A DNA stretch of 64,000 nucleotides from Streptomyces huiliensis (lineage in GTDB: Bacteria > Actinomycetota > Actinomycetes > Streptomycetales > Streptomycetaceae), in assembly GCF_020037025.1 (NCBI RefSeq), contig NZ_JAIQLH010000056.1, positions 1-64,000 on the forward strand, in the 5' to 3' direction. Below, piece by piece: positions 59,171 through 64,000 of the stretch. The notes beneath the pieces are model-generated. The model ran no database searches. It was not told the DNA's origin and saw only the letters and a program-made list of their open reading frames with translations. The stretch's first letter is position 1; every line of letters begins with the position of its first letter. The position numbers and the translations under genes were made by a program.

Positions 59171-59692
59171 GTGACGGACACCCAGGACCAGACCCGTGCG
59201 GACGCCGCCGAGGGCACCGACTCGCTGACCCGCCTGGAGCAGGAAGGCGAGATCGCGGCGGACTACCTGGAGGGGCTGCTCGACATCGCCGACCTGGACG
59301 GTGACATCGACATGGACGTCGAGGCCGACCGGGCGTCCGTGTCGATCATCAGCGACTCCACCAGCCGGGATCTGCAGAAGCTGGTGGGCCGCGACGGCGA
59401 GGTGCTGGAGGCGCTCCAGGAGCTCACGCGGCTCGCGGTCAACCGGGAGACCGGCGACCGCAGCCGCCTGATGCTCGACATCGCGGGCTTCCGGGCCCGC
59501 AAGCGCGAGGAGCTGGCCAAGCTGGGTGCCCAGGCCGTCGCGGACGCGAAGAGCAGCGGCCAGCCGGTCAAGCTCGACCCGATGACGCCGTTCGAGCGCA
59601 AGGTCGTCCACGACGCGGTGGCCGCCGCCGGCCTGCGCAGCGAGTCCGAGGGCGAGGAGCCGCAGCGCCGCGTGGTCGTCCTGCCGGTGTGA
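59171..59692 (+). CDS. jag: Jag/KhpB-like RNA-binding protein (KH-R3H)
   Basis: A 173-residue protein with an acidic start, a KH-like domain (ISDSTSRDLQKLVGRDGEVLEALQELTRLAVNR) and an R3H domain (LDPMTPFERKVVHDAVA). It binds RNA; homologues affect cell division and elongation. GTG 59171 lies 15 bases after yidC. Confidence 0.93.
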   Translation: MTDTQDQTRADAAEGTDSLTRLEQEGEIAADYLEGLLDIADLDGDIDMDVEADRASVSIISDSTSRDLQKLVGRDGEVLEALQELTRLAVNRETGDRSRLMLDIAGFRARKREELAKLGAQAVADAKSSGQPVKLDPMTPFERKVVHDAVAAAGLRSESEGEEPQRRVVVLPV

Positions 59693-59717
59693 CCTGCTCC
59701 CGTTTCCCGGTAGCTTC

Positions 59718-59743
59718 GGCCCCGTCTGCGCGCAGGCGGGGCC
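59718..59743 (+). terminator. Terminator after jag
   Basis: A 13-base-pair GC stem (GGCCCCGTCTGCG with one mismatch) ends the rpmH-jag run, followed by GATCCTTGT. Confidence 0.75.
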
Positions 59744-59862
59744 GATCCTTGTCAGCCTGACATCGGACTCCGGTGCTCGGAGTCCCACAGATTCGTCGAT
59801 ACGCACAGTCGTCGATCCGCAGAATCGGCGACTACAAACGTGGTACGGAAGGACGGTTCACT

Positions 59863-60579
59863 GTGGAAGAGGCAGCGGAGCTCCCCCCGGCGCCCCCGGA
59901 GGCACGGGCGGTTTTCGGTGACCGCTTTCAGGACGCCGTCCGCTACGCCGAACTGCTCGCGGACGCGGGCGTGCGGCGTGGGCTGATCGGCCCGCGGGAG
60001 GTTCCCCGGCTCTGGGAGCGGCACCTGCTGAACTGCGCGGTGCTCTCCGAGGCCGTCCCCGAGGACGTCTCCGTGTGTGACGTGGGCTCGGGCGCCGGCC
60101 TGCCCGGCATCCCGTTGGCCCTGGTCCGCCCCGACCTCCAGATCACCCTGCTGGAGCCGCTGCTGCGCCGCACGACCTTCCTGTCCGAGGTCGTCGAGCT
60201 GCTGGGCCTGGACCACGTCACGGTCGTCAGGGGCCGTGCCGAGGAGGTCCTGGGCAAGCTTCCGCCGGTGCACGTGGTGACGGCCCGCGCCGTGGCCCCG
60301 CTGGACCGGCTGGCGGGCTGGGGCGTTCCCCTGCTGCGGCCGTACGGCGAGATGCTGGCCCTCAAGGGCGACACCGCCGAGGAGGAGCTGAAGGGGGCCC
60401 GGGCCGCGCTCAGCAAGCTGGGCGTCGAGCGGACCTCGGTGCTTCAGGTCGGCGAGGGCGTCGTGGATCCGCCGTCCACGCTGGTGCGGGTCGAGGTCGG
60501 GGAGAGCCCCGGCGGCGTCCGCTTCGCGGCCAAGCGGGCCAAGGCCGCCCGGGTGAGCCGGTCTCGCCGCCGCCGCTGA
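59863..60579 (+). CDS. rsmG: 16S rRNA (guanine-527-N7) methyltransferase RsmG
   Basis: A 238-residue methylase. The S-adenosylmethionine site is VCDVGSGAGLPGIPLALVRPD, then LEPLLRRTTFLSEVVELLGL, VVRGRAEE and VVTARAVAPLDRL. It methylates G527; loss gives low-level streptomycin resistance. GTG 59863 (VEEAAELPPAP) is chosen with GGAAGGA nine bases upstream. A 30-residue longer form from 59773 lacks homology. The C-terminus is very basic. Confidence 0.94.
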   Translation: MEEAAELPPAPPEARAVFGDRFQDAVRYAELLADAGVRRGLIGPREVPRLWERHLLNCAVLSEAVPEDVSVCDVGSGAGLPGIPLALVRPDLQITLLEPLLRRTTFLSEVVELLGLDHVTVVRGRAEEVLGKLPPVHVVTARAVAPLDRLAGWGVPLLRPYGEMLALKGDTAEEELKGARAALSKLGVERTSVLQVGEGVVDPPSTLVRVEVGESPGGVRFAAKRAKAARVSRSRRRR

Positions 60580-60894
60580 TTGCTCCGGCCGGCGGCACCG
60601 GGAGTGCTCCATACAAGCTGCCTAAAGTATGCGTCACGGAGTGTCGTGGCGAGGTAGCCATGGGTCGCGGGCATCGTGTTTCACGTGAAACATCGCTCGT
60701 TGCTGCAAGGGATCATCGGTCGCGGGCGTGCAGCCGCGGCCCGCGACCGTCGGCCGGTCGACGCTGTGGAACCTCCCCCGGTATCCACAGGCACGGTGGA
60801 TTCATCCACAGGAGAGTGGGCCTCACTGGTTCGTACCCGGCGAACCATGGCAGGCTCTCCCCATCGCGAGCCTGATGTCGAGGAGAGTGAATCC
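60580..60894. other. rsmG-parA intergenic region with parS and DnaA-like boxes
   Basis: About 315 bases with no gene unless parA starts at GTG 60676. It has parS1 (60678-60691) and three TCCACA-core sites: TGTGGAACC 60765, GTATCCACA 60781 and TCATCCACA 60802. GAGGAG at 60880-60885 serves parA. Promoter elements were not clear to me. Confidence 0.55.
60678..60691. promoter_or_regulatory. parS: parS site 1
   Basis: A perfect 14-base GTTTCACGTGAAAC palindrome, the ParB centromere site, in the rsmG-parA gap. Confidence 0.97.
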
Positions 60895-61935
60895 TTGCGG
60901 TCCGACGCCAATATCGCGGGGCCGATGGCCGACCCGGTCCCCGGTCCCCGCCCCGCCGACTCCGAACCGGTACCCGGTCCCGGCCCCCTGGGTGCCGCGG
61001 AGGTCGTTTCACGTGAAACGCGGATGCCGCGGCCCGACCAGACCCGGGTCATGGTGGTGGCCAACCAGAAGGGTGGCGTCGGCAAGACGACGACCACCGT
61101 GAACCTGGCGGCCTCCCTGGCGCTGCACGGCAACCGGGTACTCGTCGTGGACCTGGACCCACAGGGCAACGCCTCGACCGCGCTCGGCATCGACCACCAT
61201 GCCGATGTGCCGTCCATCTACGACGTCCTGGTGGACCAGCGGAAGCTCTCCGACGTCGTACAGCCCGTCCGGGACGTGGAGGGCCTCTTCTGCGCCCCGG
61301 CCACCATCGATCTGGCCGGCGCCGAGATCGAGCTGGTCTCCCTGGTGGCCCGGGAGAGCCGGCTGGATCGGGCCATCAAGGCCTACGAGCAGCCGCTGGA
61401 CTACATCCTCATCGACTGCCCGCCCTCGCTGGGGCTGCTGACGGTCAACGCGCTGGTCGCCGGCGCCGAGGTGCTGATCCCGATCCAGTGCGAGTACTAC
61501 GCGCTGGAGGGCCTGGGGCAGCTGCTGCGGAACGTCGAGCTCGTCCGTGGCCACCTCAACCCGAAGCTGCATGTGTCGACGATCCTGCTGACCATGTACG
61601 ACGGACGCACCCGCCTCGCCTCCCAGGTCGCCGACGAGGTGCGCAGCCACTTCGGCCAGGAGGTTCTGAGGACCAGCATCCCGCGCTCGGTCCGGATCTC
61701 CGAGGCTCCCAGCTATGGGCAGACGGTGCTCACCTACGACCCGGGCTCCAGTGGGGCGCTGTCGTACCTGGAGGCGGCCCGCGAGATCGCGCTGCGGGGC
61801 GTCGCCGTGCATTACGACGACACCGGGGCCCATACGGTGGGCCATCAGTCGGTGGGGCACCAGCCCGGGGGCCACCAGGCTGGGAGCCACCAGCAACAGC
61901 AGGACCAGCACAGCATGTCGGAGGGGCTGCAGTGA
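60895..61935 (+). CDS. parA: Chromosome partitioning ATPase ParA
   Basis: A Walker-type ParA ATPase. The deviant Walker A is [12 protein letters not shown], then [15 protein letters not shown] and [17 protein letters not shown]. ParA moves ParB-oriC complexes and in Streptomyces directs segregation in sporulating hyphae. The start is unsettled: TTG 60895 has GAGGAG nine bases upstream and is used here. GTG 60676 (VFHVKH) is only the translated parS1; ATG 60847 and ATG 61024 ([12 protein letters not shown], where homology begins) are others. The C-terminus ends with a His/Gln-rich tail holding four GHQ/SHQ repeats. Confidence 0.93.
   Translation: MRSDANIAGPMADPVPGPRPADSEPVPGPGPLGAAEVVSRETRMPRPDQTRVMVVANQKGGVGKTTTTVNLAASLALHGNRVLVVDLDPQGNASTALGIDHHADVPSIYDVLVDQRKLSDVVQPVRDVEGLFCAPATIDLAGAEIELVSLVARESRLDRAIKAYEQPLDYILIDCPPSLGLLTVNALVAGAEVLIPIQCEYYALEGLGQLLRNVELVRGHLNPKLHVSTILLTMYDGRTRLASQVADEVRSHFGQEVLRTSIPRSVRISEAPSYGQTVLTYDPGSSGALSYLEAAREIALRGVAVHYDDTGAHTVGHQSVGHQPGGHQAGSHQQQQDQHSMSEGLQ
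61006..61019. promoter_or_regulatory. parS: parS site 2 (inside parA coding region)
   Basis: A perfect GTTTCACGTGAAAC within the 5' part of parA, translated as VSRET. Confidence 0.97.
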
Positions 61936-63020
61936 GTGAACGACGTAGAGGACTGGGCCGTGGGCTCGGGGCACTGATCCCGGCCGCGCCGAAGGGGGCG
62001 GAGATCGGCACCCCCACGGTGGGGCCCGGTGCCACGTCCCCTACTGCGATGCCGCTGCTGACGGCCGACCGGGGGCTCGCGCCGGTCGACATGACGCCCG
62101 CGGAGACGCCCGCGGCGGAGCCGGTGGCCGTCCAGGAGCCCGAGGCCACGGAGACGGTGGCCGGGGCGCACTTCGCGGAGCTGCCCCTGGACTCCATCAC
62201 GCCCAACCCCCGGCAGCCCCGTGAGGTGTTCGACGAGGACGCGCTGGCGGAGCTGGTCACCTCGATCCGCGAGGTGGGCCTGCTGCAGCCGGTGGTCGTC
62301 CGGCAGCTGGCGCCGGAGCGGTACGAGCTCATCATGGGCGAGCGCCGCTGGCGCGCCTGCCGCGAGGCCGGTCTTGAGAGCATCCCGGCGATCGTCCGGG
62401 CCACGGAGGACGAGAAGCTCCTCCTGGACGCCCTCCTGGAGAACCTCCACCGTGCGCAGCTCAACCCGCTGGAAGAGGCCGCGGCCTACGACCAGCTGCT
62501 CAAGGACTTCGCCTGTACGCATGACGAGCTGGCGGACCGCATCGGGCGTTCGCGCTCTCAGGTCTCCAACACGCTGCGGCTTCTGAAGCTCTCGCCCGAG
62601 GTGCAGCTCCGGCTCGCCTCGGGAGTGCTGTCGGCCGGGCACGGCCGCGCGCTGCTCGCCGTGGACGACGTCGAGGAGCAGGAGAAGCTCGCCCGCCGCA
62701 TCGTGCAGGAGGGCCTCTCGGTGCGGTCGGTGGAAGAGATCGTCCAGCTGATGGGCTCCCGGACGAAGAAGTCGGCGAAGACCAAGGGGCCGCGGGCCGG
62801 CGCTCGGGTGTCCCCGGCGCTCAGCGATCTGGCGTCACGGCTCTCCGATCGCTTCGAGACACGGGTCAAGGTCGACCTCGGGCAGAAGAAGGGCAAGATC
62901 GTCGTCGAGTTCGCCTCGATCGAGGACCTCGAGCGGATCCTCAGCACGCTCGCCCCGGGCGAGGGCGGGGTGCTGGAGCAGAAGCTGTCGGACGCTGGCG
63001 TCGAGGACTCGGACCACTAA
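61932..63020 (+). CDS. parB: Chromosome partitioning protein ParB
   Basis: A 362-residue CTPase clamp. The N-terminal [13 protein letters not shown] binds ParA. The ParB/Srx domain has [30 protein letters not shown] and [10 protein letters not shown] (the GERRxRA nucleotide motif). The parS-reading HTH is [21 protein letters not shown]; the C-terminal dimerisation domain is [20 protein letters not shown] 61932 overlaps the parA stop (GTGA). It binds the parS sites listed here. Confidence 0.96.
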   Translation: MSERRRGLGRGLGALIPAAPKGAEIGTPTVGPGATSPTAMPLLTADRGLAPVDMTPAETPAAEPVAVQEPEATETVAGAHFAELPLDSITPNPRQPREVFDEDALAELVTSIREVGLLQPVVVRQLAPERYELIMGERRWRACREAGLESIPAIVRATEDEKLLLDALLENLHRAQLNPLEEAAAYDQLLKDFACTHDELADRIGRSRSQVSNTLRLLKLSPEVQLRLASGVLSAGHGRALLAVDDVEEQEKLARRIVQEGLSVRSVEEIVQLMGSRTKKSAKTKGPRAGARVSPALSDLASRLSDRFETRVKVDLGQKKGKIVVEFASIEDLERILSTLAPGEGGVLEQKLSDAGVEDSDH

Positions 63021-63040
63021 GAGTCCGGTCGCCCCGGGGT

Positions 63041-63086
63041 GGGGCGTGTTCCACGTGAAACATCGGTTTCCCGTGGAACACGCCCC
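63041..63086. terminator. parS: parB terminator hairpin built from two parS-like sites
   Basis: The 21-base arm from 63041 (GGGGCGTG then GTTCCACGTGAAAC, 63048-63061) pairs, with one mismatch, with the arm ending at 63086 (GTTTCCCGTGGAAC at 63066-63079, then ACGCCCC). The loop is ATCG. The first embedded site differs from the parS consensus at one base, the second at two. Confidence 0.85.
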
Positions 63087-63196
63087 GCCCCTTTGGCTTT
63101 GTCGGCTGTCCGCTCAAACCCCCAGTGGCTACGATGCGTTGAGGTATGGCACCACCACGTCGGACATGCGCACGCAGGTGACGGAGGAACGAGGCC

Positions 63197-63454
63197 ATGC
63201 GAACGGTGAGCCGGACCGGACTGGTGGCGACGGGCCTGGGTCTGGGCGCGGTCGGCGGATTCGTCGGCGGCCTGCTCAGGGAGCGCAGTGCGCTGAGCGC
63301 CGCCCGCGGCGCGGCACGGGTAGGAAGTGAGGAACTGGCTCCATGGGGCGTCGCCTCGTACCGCTCACTCTGGACAATCTGCCGGACCTTCCCAAGCGCT
63401 GCCGGGCGTGTGTGTTCTGGGAGCTTGACCCCGTCAGCGGCGAGGCCGCACTGA
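63197..63454 (+). CDS. Possible small Gly-rich membrane protein overlapping the GNAT gene
   Basis: An 85-codon frame from ATG 63197, with GGAGG-like sequence about nine bases upstream. It encodes a hydrophobic glycine-zipper-like segment (GLVATGLGLGAVGGFVGGLL) after MRTVSRT. Third positions are GC-rich, as in real genes, up to about 63,340; after that it overlaps the GNAT frame. It may be a real short gene, or noise ahead of the GNAT start. Confidence 0.35.
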   Translation: MRTVSRTGLVATGLGLGAVGGFVGGLLRERSALSAARGAARVGSEELAPWGVASYRSLWTICRTFPSAAGRVCSGSLTPSAARPH

Positions 63455-63960
63455 GGGCGGGCCGCCCCGAGCTGGAGAAGGAGGCCTGGATCTCGGCCGT
63501 TCTCCTGGAGTGGGGATCCTGCGGCCGCGTCGTCTATGTGGACGACGAGCCGGCGGGGTTCGTCCTCTACGCTCCGCCGGCTTATGTGCCGCGGGCGACG
63601 GCGTTTCCCACCAGTCCGGTGGCCGCTGACGCCGTCCAGCTGATGACCGCCTGGCTGGCGCCGAAGTTCCAGGGCCAGGGTCTGGGCCGGGTCATGGTGC
63701 AGACGGTGGCCAAGGACGTGCTGAGGCGCGGGTTCAAGGCCATCGAGGCGTTCGGCGACGCGCGGTGGAAGGAACCCGCGTGTGTGCTCCCGGCCGACCA
63801 CCTGCTGGCGGTGGGGTTCAAGACGGTGCGTCAACACCCGAGGTATCCCCGGCTCCGGCTGGAGCTGCGGTCCGCCCTGTCCTGGAAAGAGGACGTGGAG
63901 CTGGCGCTGGACCGGCTGCTGGGTGCCGTGCAGAAGGAGCCGGCACTACGGCCGTTGTAG
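63343..63960 (+). CDS. GNAT family N-acetyltransferase
   Basis: A 205-residue GNAT protein: CRACVFWELDP, VVYVDDEPAGFVLYAPP, and the acetyl-CoA site AWLAPKFQGQGLGRVMVQTVAKDVLRRG (QGQGLG is the Q/RxxGxG/A motif). The substrate is unknown. Members are regularly found next to parB in streptomycetes. ATG 63343 has GAGGAA about eleven bases upstream. Confidence 0.88.
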   Translation: MGRRLVPLTLDNLPDLPKRCRACVFWELDPVSGEAALRAGRPELEKEAWISAVLLEWGSCGRVVYVDDEPAGFVLYAPPAYVPRATAFPTSPVAADAVQLMTAWLAPKFQGQGLGRVMVQTVAKDVLRRGFKAIEAFGDARWKEPACVLPADHLLAVGFKTVRQHPRYPRLRLELRSALSWKEDVELALDRLLGAVQKEPALRPL

Positions 63961-64000
63961 CCGGGGTACGGAACAGGGTCCGTCTCCATGAGGAGAGGGA

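Noticed and set aside
60676..60693. parA beginning with VFHVKH at GTG 60676
   Set aside because: That peptide is the translated parS palindrome, no ribosome binding site precedes it, and the following 70 residues show no conservation that I recognise.

Overview
The window is very GC-rich (strong G/C bias at third codon positions, many GTG starts, tight ATGA/GTGA overlaps). It carries the replication-origin region of a Streptomyces-type actinobacterial chromosome. The diagnostic order is gyrA-gyrB-dciA-recF-gnd-dnaN-oriC-dnaA-rpmH-rnpA-yidD-yidC-jag-rsmG-parA-parB. Outward of it lie the fhaAB-pstP-ftsW-pbpA-pknB cell-wall/division cluster, two class E sortases and crgA. Gene order and family content match the Streptomyces core chromosome. 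Species cannot be assigned from the sequence alone.

1-7.2 kb: the N-terminus of a probable secreted protein runs off the left edge. It is followed by a quinone oxidoreductase, a K+ channel with a TrkA-N domain, a Uma2-type protein, a frameshifted HAD-like gene, and a two-gene molybdenum-cofactor unit (MobA-like transferase plus a MoeA with a long repetitive N-terminal extension). 7.2-11.5 kb: branched-chain 2-oxoacid dehydrogenase genes bkdABC with divergent bkdR. 11.6-22.5 kb: a phenylacetate-degradation regulon made of a TetR regulator, a 3-hydroxyacyl-CoA dehydrogenase, paaN and paaABCDE. Copies of one near-palindrome sit at the promoters and tie these together; a third, weaker copy lies in front of bkd. 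An rRNA/tRNA methylase and an HTTM-DUF5819 membrane pair are interspersed. 22.5-25.8 kb: rhodanese, J-domain protein, and an ABC-2-like membrane protein divergent from a MarR regulator with a visible operator.

26-38.8 kb: tRNA-Leu, then fhaA-fhaB-pstP-ftsW-pbpA and pknB (Ser/Thr phospho-signalling joined to peptidoglycan synthesis). Opposite strand: srtE2-srtE1-pabA, a small membrane protein and a DUF881 protein divergent from crgA. 38.8-44.9 kb: an intergenic cluster of DnaA boxes with a large dyad, a rhomboid protease, a cyclophilin, a DUF5324 protein, tRNA-Ala, an HTH-kinase pair, DLW-39, tRNA-Ile and a DUF3566 protein. 44.9-64 kb: the replication core. oriC (about 54.16-54.73 kb) holds some 16 DnaA-box-like sites between dnaN and dnaA. 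parAB with four parS or parS-like sites and a GNAT protein close the window.

No mobile element, CRISPR array, phage or biosynthetic cluster was seen; this is core chromosome. The most interesting signals are regulatory or structural: the shared TetR operator, four LTD-W motifs in MoeA, a DnaA-box/dyad locus 15 kb from oriC, a parB terminator built from two parS-like sites, and short duplications at gene 3' ends.
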